A stretch of DNA of 64,000 nt from Paraburkholderia acidisoli (GCF_009789675.1 NZ_CP046913.1:2976001-3040000); one strand, 5' to 3'; shown: positions 25,920 through 35,621, numbered from the stretch's first letter. Program-made: numbers and translations. The notes: generated by a model from the letters alone, not told the origin.

Positions 25920-26184
25920 GATGAATCCTTCGACAGCGGAAAATCCGCATCTTAGGGAGGTGGCCGGGGAAGCGGTATCGAATTCGGACGAAAGCGGTGG
26001 CCAAAGATACGTCTGAATTGCAGGATACCGACGATGGCGGCGATCCCTGGATCGAGCGCAAAGAAGCGACGCCTTTCGGAGTGCGCTGATCGCGTGTCGC
26101 GCCAAGGGAAATCTACGGTGAGCGATTTCCCTTTACGCGTTGCGCCGTCGGCCAGAAGTCCGGGTTGGCCGGCGCCGCCATGAG

Positions 26185-28233
26185 ATGCCCATGCCCACGA
26201 CCTCGTCCGCGCGATTCGCCGCCGCCCTCGACGCGCACGCCGCCGGCCGGCTCGACGAAGCGCAAGCGCGCTACGGCGACCTTCTCGCCCTCGACCCCAC
26301 GCATGCCGAAGCCCTGCACTACAGCGGCGTCGCGCGGCACCAGCTCGGCGACCATGCCGGCGCGCTCGCGCTGATCGACCGCGCGCTCGCGCTCGCGCCC
26401 GCCAATGCGACCTGCTGGAGTCATCGCGGGCTGGCCGCGGGCGCGCTGGGCCGCCGCGACGAAGCCGTCCGCGCGCTGCGCGAAGCGCTGCGCCTGAACC
26501 CCGAATTCGCCGACGCGCACAACAATCTCGGGCTCGCATTGCGCGAGGCGGGCGAAGCGGAGGCGGCGCTCGTGCATTTTCGCGCGGCGCTGGCGCTCGA
26601 CGCGCGCGCCGCGAACGCGCAAACCAATCTCGCCAGCACGCTCGCGCGGCTCGGCCGCCACGACGAGGCGCTCGCGGCGTATCGCGTGGCGCTCGCGCTC
26701 ACCCCCGACGACCCCGCGCTGCACTTCAACCTCGGCAACGCATGGGCGGCGCGCGGCGACCACGAAGCGGCCATCGCGAGCTTTCGCCACGCGACCCGGT
26801 TGCGCCCCGACTACGCGCGCGCGTGGATCAACCTCGGCACGGCGCTCGGCAATATCGGCGCGTTTCACGAAACCGAAGCGTGCTATCGCGAGGCGGTCAG
26901 GCACGAGCCCAGCGCGACGAATCTCGTATGCCTGGGCGCGGCGCTCGGCGCGCTCGGGCGCAACGACGAGGAGGAGCCGTTCTACCGCCGCGCGCTCGAA
27001 CTCGATCCCGCCAACGCCGACGCCCGGCAAAACCTCGTCTGGCTCCAGCTCAAGCGCGGCGAGTATCGCGAAGGCTGGGCCGAGTACGCGAAGCGCTGGC
27101 GCGCGCTGGACTACGCGCCGTTCGATATCGAAGGCATCGTCGAATGGCGCGGCGAGCCGCTCGAGGGCAAGCGCGTGCTGCTCGTGCACGAGCAGGGCTT
27201 CGGCGACCAGATCCAGTTCGTGCGCTACGCGAGCGTGTTGAACGCGCTCGGCGCGACCGTGGACGCCTGCATGCCGCCGCCCATGCTGCGCCTCGCGCAG
27301 AGCGTGCCCGGCGTGCGCCGCGCCTGGGCGGGCGCGCCGGAAGGCGCCTACGACTATTGGGTCTACGTGATGAGCGTGCCGTCCTGCGTGGGGACCGAAC
27401 TGCACACTATTCCCGCCGAGGTGCCCTACCTGTTCGCGCCGCGCGCCGAGATCGACGCCTGGCGGCCGCGCGTGCAGGCCGCGATGCGCGCGACGCTCGG
27501 CGGCGCTGTTGCCGAGTCTCCTGTCAACGCTTCGTCCGGTGCTTCGTCCGGCGCAAAACCGCGCAAGCCGGCGGGACATCGCAACGTGGGCCTGTGCTGG
27601 GCTGGCAATGCGGGCTTCTACAACGACCGCAACCGCTCGGTCGCGCTCGACGCGCTGCGGCCCGTCCTCGACACCGCCAACGTGAGCTGGTTCTCGCTGC
27701 AAAAGGGCGAGGCGGCGCGCGCGCAACTCGAGGCGCTCGCGCAGGCGTCGGACGTCGTCATCCACGACTTCACCGCCGAACTGCACGATTTCGCCGACAC
27801 GGCCGCGCTCATCATGCAACTCGATCTCGTGATCGCCGTGGATACGGCCGTCGCGCACCTGGCGGGCGCGCTCGGCAAGCCGGTGTGGATCCTCGTGCCC
27901 GCCAACGCCGAATGGCGCTGGCTCGAAGCGCGCACGGATTCGCCGTGGTATCCCACGGCGCGGCTGTTCCGTCAGCGTGAAGTGGGCGATTGGCGCGAGG
28001 CGATCGCCGCCCTGCGCGACGCGCTCGCGCAAGCGCCAAAGCGCCCGCGCGCGGCCAGGACGGAAGACGCGGGGCAGACCGGTGCGCCACGCGAGGCCGC
28101 GCCCCGCGCGAAGCGGTCGAAACGCACGCCGGCGTCGCCGCCCGAAAGCGCGCGGCCGGGAGCCGCCGGAGACGAGCGGGACGCCGGCCAGGACGCCTCG
28201 GGGCAAGCCGTCCTCAATCTGGATCGACCGTGA
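26185..28233 (+). CDS. TPR-repeat protein with C-terminal GT9-like glycosyltransferase domain
   Basis: A 682-residue protein. Residues 1 to about 310 hold some eight tetratricopeptide repeats of the canonical N-L-G / A-x3-Y-R-x-A-L type. Then a GT-B-like half follows: VLLVHEQGFGDQIQFVRYA matches the heptosyltransferase (GT9) GxGDxIxF motif, and VIAVDTAVAHLAGALGKPVWIL the nucleotide-sugar-binding end. The last 75 residues are a basic, Pro/Ala-rich, apparently disordered tail. Such TPR-GT proteins often modify flagellin or other proteins; a role in flagellar or surface glycosylation is inference. The ATG at 26185 has no clear ribosome site. Its 3' end overlaps the convergent TraB gene by 20 bases. 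Confidence 0.85.
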   Translation: MPMPTTSSARFAAALDAHAAGRLDEAQARYGDLLALDPTHAEALHYSGVARHQLGDHAGALALIDRALALAPANATCWSHRGLAAGALGRRDEAVRALREALRLNPEFADAHNNLGLALREAGEAEAALVHFRAALALDARAANAQTNLASTLARLGRHDEALAAYRVALALTPDDPALHFNLGNAWAARGDHEAAIASFRHATRLRPDYARAWINLGTALGNIGAFHETEACYREAVRHEPSATNLVCLGAALGALGRNDEEEPFYRRALELDPANADARQNLVWLQLKRGEYREGWAEYAKRWRALDYAPFDIEGIVEWRGEPLEGKRVLLVHEQGFGDQIQFVRYASVLNALGATVDACMPPPMLRLAQSVPGVRRAWAGAPEGAYDYWVYVMSVPSCVGTELHTIPAEVPYLFAPRAEIDAWRPRVQAAMRATLGGAVAESPVNASSGASSGAKPRKPAGHRNVGLCWAGNAGFYNDRNRSVALDALRPVLDTANVSWFSLQKGEAARAQLEALAQASDVVIHDFTAELHDFADTAALIMQLDLVIAVDTAVAHLAGALGKPVWILVPANAEWRWLEARTDSPWYPTARLFRQREVGDWREAIAALRDALAQAPKRPRAARTEDAGQTGAPREAAPRAKRSKRTPASPPESARPGAAGDERDAGQDASGQAVLNLDRP

Positions 28234-29617
28234 AGCCTCGCTGCCGCAGCAGTTGCAGCACGCCCTTGGGGCCGCCCAGGTGCAGCGAGCCCACCGCCAC
28301 GAACAGCGGCTTGTTCGGCGCCACGTACTGCTGCATGCGCTGCACGAAGCGCCGGTTGCGCTCGTAGACGATGCGGTTGTCGACCGAAGCCGCCACGCGC
28401 CGGTCGTGCGCGAGCTTTTCGGTGCGCGCGCTCTCCCACGCGGCAATCGCGTCGGCGTCGCCCACGCGCCAGAGGCGCAAGAGTGTTTGCATGTCGGCCA
28501 CGTTCTGCGCGGGCGTTTGCGCGAGATCCTGCGCGAGCATCTCGCGCTGCTGCGCGAGCGTGAGATAGGTGAACGCGCGCATCTGCTCGGAGAGCGTCTC
28601 GAGCCCAACGATACGGCGCCCCTTCCAGCGCAGAAACACGTTCTGCAATTGCGCCTCGGTGCCGTATTCGGTTTGCAGGCCGGCGCTCAGCGAATCGTAG
28701 GTTTCGACCAGCAGCGAGGCGAGCCACGGCCGCATCTTGCGGATTTCGGCGAGCGCGTCGGGGTTGCCGCGCAGGCGCGCTTCGAGCTTCTGCCAGAGCG
28801 GTTCCGGCAGCAAACCGGGCAGGCACGGCCGCCGGCATACGCCGTATTTCGAGACGTCGTCCTGCGAGACGAGCAGGTCGTCGGGTGACAGTTCGAGCGC
28901 CATGATCGGCGAGGCCGCGAGCGCCGCGAGTATCGGCTTGCGAAACGGCTGGCCCGGCGGGTAATCGGCGGGGTCGCCCACGTGCAGCGTGCCCAGCAGA
29001 TAAATGGTGACGTTGCCGCGCGTGGCGACATAGAACGGCATGCGCGCGGGCTGCCGGCGCACGGGACCGCCCGCCGTGGTGCCCGAGGCGTAGCTCGGCA
29101 CCGCGGGCGCGGGGTGAAAGCCGGGAATGGCGTTGGTGGAGGGCGCCGCCGACCGTGGCGTCAGGCGCGACATGGGCGGCAGCGGCGGCTGCATGCCGGG
29201 CGTGCGCGCCGCCGCGCCCGCCGCGCGTGCGGCAGGCATGAAGCCGCGCGCGCGCAGCAACGCGGCGAACGAGATGTCGAGCGACCGGCCGAACCCCGCG
29301 AGCGAACGCGCCGGGCCGGCCGGTCTGCCGGCCGAAGCCGCGCCGGCCTGCGCCCACGCGAGGCGCAGCGGCCGTTCGAGCGCGGGCCCGAACGCGACCG
29401 CCAGCATGAACGCCGCGCTCAGGGCCGAACGCAGCGCCGAACGCAGCGTGACGAACCCGCGCACCGTGCGAATCCGCTCGGCCAGCGCGCCCACGAGCAG
29501 GCGCGCGCCCGCTGCGAACCCCGACGAATACGACAACGCGGCGCGACGGCCGCCCCCTGGCGGGCGGCGCGTATTGCCGCGCGCCGCCGTTGCTTCAGGC
29601 CGGCATGGGCCGCCCAT
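28214..29617 (-). CDS. TraB/GumN family protein with N-terminal hydrophobic segment
   Basis: Up to 467 residues. The conserved TraB/GumN domain begins about residue 195: FYVATRGNVTIYLLGTLHVGD (family motif YLxGTxH), followed by IMALELSPDD and ending FVAVGSLHLGGPKGVLQLLRQRG with the second GxxHxxG motif. These two paired GxxH motifs define a predicted metal-dependent, Tiki-like protease fold. A hydrophobic stretch (LRSALSAAFMLAVAFGPAL) looks like a signal peptide, so the true start may be a GTG closer to it than the ATG at 29617, which overlaps the dppF end. A variable Ala/Pro linker lies between. Confidence 0.75.
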   Translation of the reverse strand: MGGPCRPEATAARGNTRRPPGGGRRAALSYSSGFAAGARLLVGALAERIRTVRGFVTLRSALRSALSAAFMLAVAFGPALERPLRLAWAQAGAASAGRPAGPARSLAGFGRSLDISFAALLRARGFMPAARAAGAAARTPGMQPPLPPMSRLTPRSAAPSTNAIPGFHPAPAVPSYASGTTAGGPVRRQPARMPFYVATRGNVTIYLLGTLHVGDPADYPPGQPFRKPILAALAASPIMALELSPDDLLVSQDDVSKYGVCRRPCLPGLLPEPLWQKLEARLRGNPDALAEIRKMRPWLASLLVETYDSLSAGLQTEYGTEAQLQNVFLRWKGRRIVGLETLSEQMRAFTYLTLAQQREMLAQDLAQTPAQNVADMQTLLRLWRVGDADAIAAWESARTEKLAHDRRVAASVDNRIVYERNRRFVQRMQQYVAPNKPLFVAVGSLHLGGPKGVLQLLRQRGFTVDPD

Positions 29618-30629
29618 CCTCTTCCCCCACCTCCTCTGCACGATGGCAGGATACCTGACGGCCATCGACTTCGCGAAGTTGCGGTACCTCGCTGCGGCAC
29701 CGTTCGATCGCATAAGGGCAGCGCTGATGGAACGTGCAGCCCGACGGCGGGTTGAGCGGCGAAGGCAGTTCGCCCTGCAATTTGATCTTCTCGCGGCGGT
29801 CCGCCTCGAAGATCGCGGGCGTGGCCGAGAGCAGCGAACGCGTGTACGGATGCCGCGGCCGCGCGATCACCGTCTCCTTGTCGCCGAGTTCCGCCACGCC
29901 GCCGAGATACATCACCATCACGTCGTCGGCGATATGCTCGACCACCGCCAGATTGTGCGAAATGAACACGTAGCTGGTGCGGAACTGCTCCTGCAAGTCC
30001 ATGAACAGATTGAGAATCTGCGCCTGGATCGAGACGTCGAGCGCGGAAACGGGCTCGTCGGCCACCACGATCTGCGGATCGAGAATCATCGCGCGCGCGA
30101 TCGCCACACGCTGACGCTGCCCGCCCGAGAACATATGCGGATAACGCTTGGCGTGCTCGGGCCGCAAGCCGACGATGCGCATCATGTGCGCGATGCGGTC
30201 CGCGCGCTCGCTGGCGGTGAGGCGCGTGTTGATGGCGAGCGGCTCGCCGAGCGTCTGCTCGACGGTCTTGCGCGGATTGAGCGAGGCGAACGGGTTCTGG
30301 AACACCATCTGCACGCGGCGGCGCAGCGCGGCGATCTTCGCGCCGTTGGCCTGCGCCACGTCTTCGCCGTCGATGGTGAGCGTGCCCGAGGTGGGCGGCT
30401 CGATCATCGTGAGCTGGCGCGCGAGCGTGGACTTGCCGCACCCCGACTCGCCGACCACGGCGAGCGTGCGCCCGCGCCGCAGCGAGAACGAAACGCCGTT
30501 GAGCGCCTTCACGGTGCCCGTGCCGAACATGCCGCGTTTGACCGTGTAGTGCTTCTTCAGGTCCTCGGCGACGAGCACCTTGTCGTCGTCGTGCGCGTCG
30601 CGCGGTGAGGATGACAGGACTGCGTTCAT
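29595..30629 (-). CDS. dppF: Dipeptide ABC transporter ATP-binding protein DppF
   Basis: A 344-residue ABC ATPase of the oligo/dipeptide importer class. Walker [10 protein letters not shown] (60-68), Q-loop [12 protein letters not shown], signature [15 protein letters not shown], Walker [12 protein letters not shown] and H-loop ISHNLAVV are intact. The C-terminal oligopeptide-transport extension carries [14 protein letters not shown], whose cysteines bind a 4Fe-4S cluster in relatives. It overlaps dppD by four bases (ATGA) and is the last gene of a five-gene dpp operon. Confidence 0.95.
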   Translation of the reverse strand: MNAVLSSSPRDAHDDDKVLVAEDLKKHYTVKRGMFGTGTVKALNGVSFSLRRGRTLAVVGESGCGKSTLARQLTMIEPPTSGTLTIDGEDVAQANGAKIAALRRRVQMVFQNPFASLNPRKTVEQTLGEPLAINTRLTASERADRIAHMMRIVGLRPEHAKRYPHMFSGGQRQRVAIARAMILDPQIVVADEPVSALDVSIQAQILNLFMDLQEQFRTSYVFISHNLAVVEHIADDVMVMYLGGVAELGDKETVIARPRHPYTRSLLSATPAIFEADRREKIKLQGELPSPLNPPSGCTFHQRCPYAIERCRSEVPQLREVDGRQVSCHRAEEVGEEDGRPMPA

Positions 30630-31642
30630 CGCGCGCCTCCTTGATTAACGTTCGCCGCGTGCGCCGCGACCATCAGCGGCTTGATGCAGCGCACGAGCGC
30701 CACGCCGCCGCTGGGATCCGCCGCGTCCGGGACCGGATCGAGCGACGGACGCGCCTTCGTGCAGTCGTCCACGGCGTATTTGCAGCGCGGCGCGAACAGG
30801 CAGCCCGTGGGCCGGTCGTCGCGGCCCGGCACCATGCCCGGCAACGCCGCGAGCCGCGCCGCGCCCTGGTTGTGCTCGGGAATGGCCGCCAGCAGCGCTT
30901 CCGTGTACGGGTGGTGCGGGCGCGAGAAGATGTCCGGCACGCGGTTGGTCTCGATGATCTCGCCCGCGTACATCACGGCCACGCGCTGCGCGACTTCCGA
31001 GACCACGGCCAGATCGTGCGAAATCAGCACGAGCGCCATGCCGCGCTCCTTCTGCAGCGCCACGAGCAGTTCCATGATCTGCGCCTGGATCGTCACGTCG
31101 AGCGCCGTGGTCGGTTCGTCGGCGATCAGCAGCTTCGGGTTGCAGGCCACGGCCATCGCGATCATCACGCGCTGGTTCATGCCGCCCGACATCTGGTGCG
31201 GAAAATTGTCGATGCGGTTCTTCGCGTCGGGAATGCCCACCTGGTCGAGCAGTTCGAGCGCGCGCGCGTGCAGCGCCGCGCCGCGCAGGCCTTCGTGCAG
31301 CTTCAGCACTTCCTTGATCTGATAGCCGACCGTGTAGCTCGGGTTCAGGCTCGTGAGCGCGTCCTGGAACACCATGGCGATGTCCTTGCCCACGATGCGG
31401 CGGCGCTCCTTGCCCGTGGCGTTGAGCAGATCGCGGCCGTCGAACGTGATCGAGTCGGCGCTGACTTTGCCCGGCGCGTCGATCAGGCCCATGAGCGCCA
31501 TCATCGTGACGCTCTTGCCCGAGCCCGATTCACCGACGATACCGAGCACCTCGCCCGGCGCCACGGAGAGATTCACGCGGTCCACGGCGGGCAGGCCGTT
31601 GAAGTTCACGGCCAGATTGCGGATGGTAAGAAGATCAGTCAT
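30626..31642 (-). CDS. dppD: Dipeptide ABC transporter ATP-binding protein DppD
   Basis: A 338-residue ABC ATPase partnering DppF. Walker [11 protein letters not shown]-loop [11 protein letters not shown], signature [15 protein letters not shown], Walker [12 protein letters not shown] and H-loop ISHDLAVV; C-terminal cysteine set [14 protein letters not shown]. The ATG at 31642 starts directly before the usual beginning TDLLTIRNL. An in-frame ATG at 31726, one base after the dppC stop codon, would add 28 residues encoded entirely by a repetitive intergenic element, so I reject it as the main start. Confidence 0.94.
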   Translation of the reverse strand: MTDLLTIRNLAVNFNGLPAVDRVNLSVAPGEVLGIVGESGSGKSVTMMALMGLIDAPGKVSADSITFDGRDLLNATGKERRRIVGKDIAMVFQDALTSLNPSYTVGYQIKEVLKLHEGLRGAALHARALELLDQVGIPDAKNRIDNFPHQMSGGMNQRVMIAMAVACNPKLLIADEPTTALDVTIQAQIMELLVALQKERGMALVLISHDLAVVSEVAQRVAVMYAGEIIETNRVPDIFSRPHHPYTEALLAAIPEHNQGAARLAALPGMVPGRDDRPTGCLFAPRCKYAVDDCTKARPSLDPVPDAADPSGGVALVRCIKPLMVAAHAANVNQGGAR

Positions 31643-31652
31643 GTCAGTCTTC

Positions 31653-31716
31653 GCCGGGCCGTCCCAAGAGGACTGACGGCCCCCTTGGGGGGCACCGACC
31701 GGAGGGAGTGTGGGGG
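31653..31716 (-). repeat. Repetitive intergenic palindromic element between dppC and dppD
   Basis: The stretch reads on the minus strand CCCCCACACTCCCTCCGGTC, then a hairpin GCCCCCCAAGGGGGC and CCTCTTGGGACGGCCCGGC. The same arrangement (short CCCCCAC lead, CCGxCGxTGCCCCCCxAGGGGGC hairpin, TTGGGACGGCCCGGC tail) is a familiar dispersed intergenic repeat of Burkholderiales. Here it sits inside an operon and happens to be open in the dppD frame. It could attenuate or stabilise the transcript at the dppC/dppD border. Confidence 0.7.
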
Positions 31717-31727
31717 TCGTTTTCATC

Positions 31728-32645
31728 TCAGGCCATCCGTTTCAGCTTGGGATCGAGGGCGTCGCGCAGCCCGTCGCCGAGCAGGTTGATCGCGAGCACC
31801 GAGATCAGGATCGAGAGGCCCGGCATCGTGACGATCCACCAGGCGCTGTCGATGTAATCGCGCGCCGAGGCGAGCATCGCGCCCCACTCCGCCGCCGGCG
31901 GTTGCACGCCAAGACCCAGGAAGCCGAGCGCGGCCGCGTCCAGGATCGCCGAGCTGAAACCGAGCGTGGCCTGCACGATCAGCGGCGCCGTGCAGTTGGG
32001 CAGCACCTGCGAGAACATCAGGCGCAGCGTGCCCGCGCCCGCCACGCGCGAGGCGGTCACGTATTCCTTGTGCAGCTCGCCCAGCGCCGAGCCGCGCGTG
32101 AGACGCACGTAGCCGGGCAGCGCGACAATCGCGATCGCGAGCATCGTGTTGGTGAGCCCCGGGCCGATGATCGCGACCACGGCCACGGCGAGCAGCAGCG
32201 AAGGCAGGGCGAGCAGCACGTCCATGAGGCGCATGATCGGCGTATCGGCCCATTTCTCGAAGAACGCGGCCACGAGGCCCAGCACGATGCCGGGAATCAG
32301 CGCGAGCACGACCGAGACGCAGCCGATCCACAGCGAGAGCCGCGCGCCGTACATGAGACGCGAGAGGATGTCGCGGCCGGCTTCGTCGGTGCCGAGCACG
32401 AACTTCCAGTTGCCGCCGTCGAGCCACGCGGGCGGAATCTTCACGAAGTCGCGGTATTGCTCGATCGGGCTGTGCGGCGCGATCAGCGGCGCGAAGATCG
32501 CCACGAAGATCAGCAGCAGCACGATCACGCCCGCGCCCACGGCGCCCTTGTTGCGCGAGAAGTTCGCCCAGAATTCGCGCAGCACCAGCGTGCGGCCCGA
32601 AGGCGGCGTGACCGCGCGAGGCGCGGTGTTCTGAATGTCAGCCAT
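31728..32645 (-). CDS. dppC: Dipeptide ABC transporter permease DppC
   Basis: A 305-residue inner-membrane permease with an N-terminal segment ([20 protein letters not shown]) of the OppC type and a BPD_transp_1 domain with five further helices. The EAA loop for contact with the ATPases reads [45 protein letters not shown] is the typical OppC/DppC start of the channel domain. CAAGGAGGC precedes; the ATG at 32645 is preferred over the in-frame GTG just before it because of spacing. The gene is 54 bases downstream of dppB. Confidence 0.95.
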   Translation of the reverse strand: MADIQNTAPRAVTPPSGRTLVLREFWANFSRNKGAVGAGVIVLLLIFVAIFAPLIAPHSPIEQYRDFVKIPPAWLDGGNWKFVLGTDEAGRDILSRLMYGARLSLWIGCVSVVLALIPGIVLGLVAAFFEKWADTPIMRLMDVLLALPSLLLAVAVVAIIGPGLTNTMLAIAIVALPGYVRLTRGSALGELHKEYVTASRVAGAGTLRLMFSQVLPNCTAPLIVQATLGFSSAILDAAALGFLGLGVQPPAAEWGAMLASARDYIDSAWWIVTMPGLSILISVLAINLLGDGLRDALDPKLKRMA

Positions 32646-32699
32646 CACGCCTCCTTGTTTGTTTGATTGTGTTGTGGGGTTTGCATCGTCATGGCGCGG

Positions 32700-33713
32700 T
32701 TACCTCGTATGTCGAATGCGCGGGTTGAGCACGCCGTACAACAAGTCGACGACGAGATTCACCACGATCACGAGCGTCGCGATCATGAGAATGCCGCCCT
32801 GGACCACGGGATAGTCGCGGCGGGCAATGGCGTCGATGAGCCATTTGCCGATGCCGGGCCACGAAAAGAGCGTCTCGGTGAGCACGGCGCCCGCCAGCAA
32901 GGTGCCGACCTGCAGGCCGATCACGGTCACGACGGGAATCAGCGCGTTGCGCAGCGCATGCACGACGATCACGCGCACGGGCGACAAACCCTTCGCGCGC
33001 GCCGTGCGGATGTAGTCCTCGCGCAGCACTTCGAGCATGGAAGAACGCGTCATGCGCGCGATCACGGCGAGCGGAATCGTGCCGAGCACGATCGACGGCA
33101 AGATCAGATGCGAGAGCACCGAGCGGAACGAGCCTTCGTCGGTGCCGGGCAGGAGCGAGTCGATCAGCATGAAGCCGGTCACGTGCGGAATGTCGAATTC
33201 CACGGCAATGCGGCCCGAAACCGGCGTCCAGCCGAGCTTCGACGAGAACACCATGATGAGGATGAGCCCCCACCAGAAGATCGGCATGGAATAGCCGGTG
33301 AGCGCGGTGCCCATCACGCCGTGATCGACCACGGTGCCGCGCCGCAGCGCCGCGAACACGCCCGCGGGCAACCCGATCACGAGCGCGAAAATGAGCGCGC
33401 AAATCGACAGTTCGACGGTGGCCGGAAAGCGCGCGAGGAACTCGCCCATCACACTCGTGTTCGTGATGATGGAGGTGCCGAGGTTGCCCTGCAGCGCGTG
33501 GCTCACATAGTGGAAATATTGCAGCGGCAGCGGCTCGTCGAGCCCGAGGCGGTGCATGGCCTCGGCGTGCATCTGCGGGTCGACGCCGCGCTCGCCCATC
33601 ATCACTTCGATGGGGTCGCCCGGAATCAGGTGAATGAGTGCGAACGCCAGGATGGTGATGCCGATGAAGGTGGGTATCACCATGCCGACGCGGCGCAATA
33701 CGAAGCGGAACAT
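32700..33713 (-). CDS. dppB: Dipeptide ABC transporter permease DppB
   Basis: A 337-residue permease with six transmembrane helices. MFRFVLRRVGMVIPTFIGIT is the family's first helix, LIPGDPIEVMMGE the first periplasmic loop, the EAA motif is YIRTARAKGLSPVRVIVVHALRN and the end WPGIGKWLIDAIARRDYPVV is typical of DppB/OppB. A GGGGAA stretch lies before the ATG at 33713. It follows dppA after a gap of about 128 bases that contains a strong hairpin, the usual arrangement that keeps the binding protein more abundant than the permeases. Confidence 0.95.
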   Translation of the reverse strand: MFRFVLRRVGMVIPTFIGITILAFALIHLIPGDPIEVMMGERGVDPQMHAEAMHRLGLDEPLPLQYFHYVSHALQGNLGTSIITNTSVMGEFLARFPATVELSICALIFALVIGLPAGVFAALRRGTVVDHGVMGTALTGYSMPIFWWGLILIMVFSSKLGWTPVSGRIAVEFDIPHVTGFMLIDSLLPGTDEGSFRSVLSHLILPSIVLGTIPLAVIARMTRSSMLEVLREDYIRTARAKGLSPVRVIVVHALRNALIPVVTVIGLQVGTLLAGAVLTETLFSWPGIGKWLIDAIARRDYPVVQGGILMIATLVIVVNLVVDLLYGVLNPRIRHTR

Positions 33714-33748
33714 GTGGTGTTCCCCCGAAAGCATGAATTGAAACGCAA

Positions 33749-33781
33749 CCGGCGACAGGGGCTTGTGACCCCGGTCGCCGG
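33749..33781 (-). promoter_or_regulatory. Intercistronic stem-loop between dppA and dppB
   Basis: A 12-base-pair stem CCGGCGAC(A)GGGG / CCCC(G)GTCGCCGG with a seven-base loop and one mismatch. No T-run follows in either direction. It is likely an mRNA-stabilising or partially terminating element that raises dppA levels over the downstream genes. Confidence 0.7.
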
Positions 33782-33841
33782 ACCTAATTCCGACCAGTTT
33801 TCTATGTAGGTGAGAACGGTGGGAAGCCTACTCCATTTCCT

Positions 33842-35476
33842 TTACTGCATGCCCACGCCGTCGAAGCGCGCGTAACCGAGCGGCTCGATACGCATGTCGA
33901 TCACCTTCTTGCTGACCGGCTGATAGACGGTGGAGTGCGCGATGGGCGAAGCGGGCATTTGCTCCGCGAAGATTTGCTGCGCCTGCGTGTAGAACTTCGT
34001 GCGCTGCGCCTGATCCGACGTCTGACGGCCCTTTTGCACGAGGTCGTCGAACGGCTTGTAGCACCACATGCCGAAGTTGTTGCCGCCCACGGCCTCGCAG
34101 CCGAACAGCGTGCCGAGCCAGTTGTCCGGGTCGCCGTTGTCGCCGGTCCAGCCGATCAGCATCGTGTCGTCCTCGCCCGCGTGCGCGCGCTTGATGTACT
34201 CGCCCCACTCGTACGTGACGATCTTCGCCTTCACGCCGATCTTGGCCCAGTCGGCCTGGATCATCTCGGCCATCAGGCGGGCGTTCGGGTTATAGGCGCG
34301 CTGCACGGGCATGGCCCACAGCGTGATTTCCATGCCGTTCGGGAAGCCGGCCTTCGCGAGCAGCGCCTTGGCCTTGGCCGTGTCGTACGGCTGCGCCTTC
34401 AGCGACTTGTCGTAGGACCATTGCGTAGGCGGCATCGGGTTGGTCGCGAGCTGGCCCGCGCCCTGGTACACCGAGTCGATGATCGCCTTCTTGTTGATCG
34501 CCATGTCGAGCGCCTGACGCACCTGGAGGTTGTCGAGCGGCTTGTGCTTCACGTTGTACGACAGATAACCCAGGTTGAAGCCCGGCTGCGACGGCATCGC
34601 GATGTTGGCCTCGGCCTTCAGCGGGGCGATGTCGGCGGGACGCGGATAGCTCATCACCTGGCATTCGTCGCGCTTGAGCTTCTGCACGCGCACGCTCGCG
34701 TCCGGCGTGATCGAGAAGATCAGCTTCGAGAGCTTCACCGCGCCCGGCTTCCAGTAGTCGGGATTGCCGTCGAAGCGGATGGTCGCGTCCTTCGTGTAGC
34801 TCTTGAAGATGAACGGGCCCGTGCCGACCGGATACTGGTTGATGTCGGCGGCCTTGTTCGCCTTCAGCAGTTGATCGGCGTATTCGGCCGAGAGGATCGA
34901 CGCGAATTCCATCGCCATGTTCTGGATGAACGGCGCGTTCGGCTCGTTGAGCGTGAACTTCACGGTGTACGGATCGACCTTCTCGACCTTCGCGATGAGC
35001 TTGTCGAGGCCCATGTCGGTGAAGTACGGGAACGAGACCGGGTACGCCTTGCGGAACGGCTGGTTCGGGTCGAGCATGCGCTGGAACGTGAACACGACGT
35101 CGTCGGCGTTGAATTCGCGCGTGGGCTTGAAGAAGGAGGTCGTCTGGAACTTCACACCATGACGCAGATGGAACGTGTAGGTCTTGCCATCGGGGGAAAC
35201 GTCCCACGATTGCGCGAGGCCCGGTTCGACCTTGGTGCCGCCGCGTTCGAACTCGACGAGGCGGTTGTACACGGTGAACGTGTTCGCGGTGAAGTCGACG
35301 CCGGTGGTGTATTGCGCGGGGTCGAAGCCGGCGGGGCTGCCTTCGGAACAGTAGACGAGCGTCTTGTTCGGGATGCTGCCCGCGGCGTGCGCGAGAGAGG
35401 CTTGTGCAATCGATGCCGCTGCGAGCGCCACGAGCGATGCCGTTCGTGCTGCGCGCAACAGTTTGTTTTCTTTCAT
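33842..35476 (-). CDS. dppA: Periplasmic dipeptide-binding protein DppA
   Basis: A 544-residue solute-binding protein of family 5. Signal peptide of about 31 residues, cleaved near AHA-AG. Conserved lobes: TLVYCSEGSPAGFDPAQYTTG, RLVEFERGGTKVEPGLAQSW with the family's LAxSWxxSxDGxTYTFHLR block, FNADDVVFTFQRM, YPVGTGPFIFKSY and IGWTGDNGDPDNWL near the end. A disulfide like that of E. coli DppA (C43 with a partner in the first lobe) is possible. An excellent GGAGGAA precedes the ATG. As first gene of dppABCDF it delivers di- and tripeptides, perhaps also haem or aminolevulinate as in E. coli. Confidence 0.95.
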   Translation of the reverse strand: MKENKLLRAARTASLVALAAASIAQASLAHAAGSIPNKTLVYCSEGSPAGFDPAQYTTGVDFTANTFTVYNRLVEFERGGTKVEPGLAQSWDVSPDGKTYTFHLRHGVKFQTTSFFKPTREFNADDVVFTFQRMLDPNQPFRKAYPVSFPYFTDMGLDKLIAKVEKVDPYTVKFTLNEPNAPFIQNMAMEFASILSAEYADQLLKANKAADINQYPVGTGPFIFKSYTKDATIRFDGNPDYWKPGAVKLSKLIFSITPDASVRVQKLKRDECQVMSYPRPADIAPLKAEANIAMPSQPGFNLGYLSYNVKHKPLDNLQVRQALDMAINKKAIIDSVYQGAGQLATNPMPPTQWSYDKSLKAQPYDTAKAKALLAKAGFPNGMEITLWAMPVQRAYNPNARLMAEMIQADWAKIGVKAKIVTYEWGEYIKRAHAGEDDTMLIGWTGDNGDPDNWLGTLFGCEAVGGNNFGMWCYKPFDDLVQKGRQTSDQAQRTKFYTQAQQIFAEQMPASPIAHSTVYQPVSKKVIDMRIEPLGYARFDGVGMQ

Positions 35477-35586
35477 GTTTCCTCCAGTTCAGTGCCGGCC
35501 GGAGCCGGCGTAGCGCGATCTTACCGAGCGTGGGGCCCTGTCACAAGCCAGCCAAAAAGCCGCTTTGCCTGTGGAAAACGCCGGGT

Positions 35587-35621
35587 TGACAGCTGTCATT
35601 CTTTCGCATGTTGCAGTGCAA
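35587..35621. promoter_or_regulatory. Two perfect palindromes upstream of dppA (candidate operators)
   Basis: TGACAGCTGTCA (35587-35598), a perfect 12-base palindrome, and TTGCAGTGCAA (35611-35621), an 11-base palindrome, stand 13 bases apart about 110-145 bases before the dppA start codon. They are plausible binding sites for a dimeric regulator of the dpp operon; no regulator gene is adjacent. Confidence 0.5.

Noticed and set aside
26113..28608. An 831-codon minus-strand frame across the TPR-glycosyltransferase
   Set aside because: Longer than the true gene but without recognisable protein features; the plus-strand frame shows regular TPRs and a GT motif.
31643..31726. Upstream ATG at 31726 as the dppD start
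   Set aside because: The extra 28 residues come from a dispersed intergenic repeat and the ATG has no ribosome site; DppD relatives start at the later ATG.
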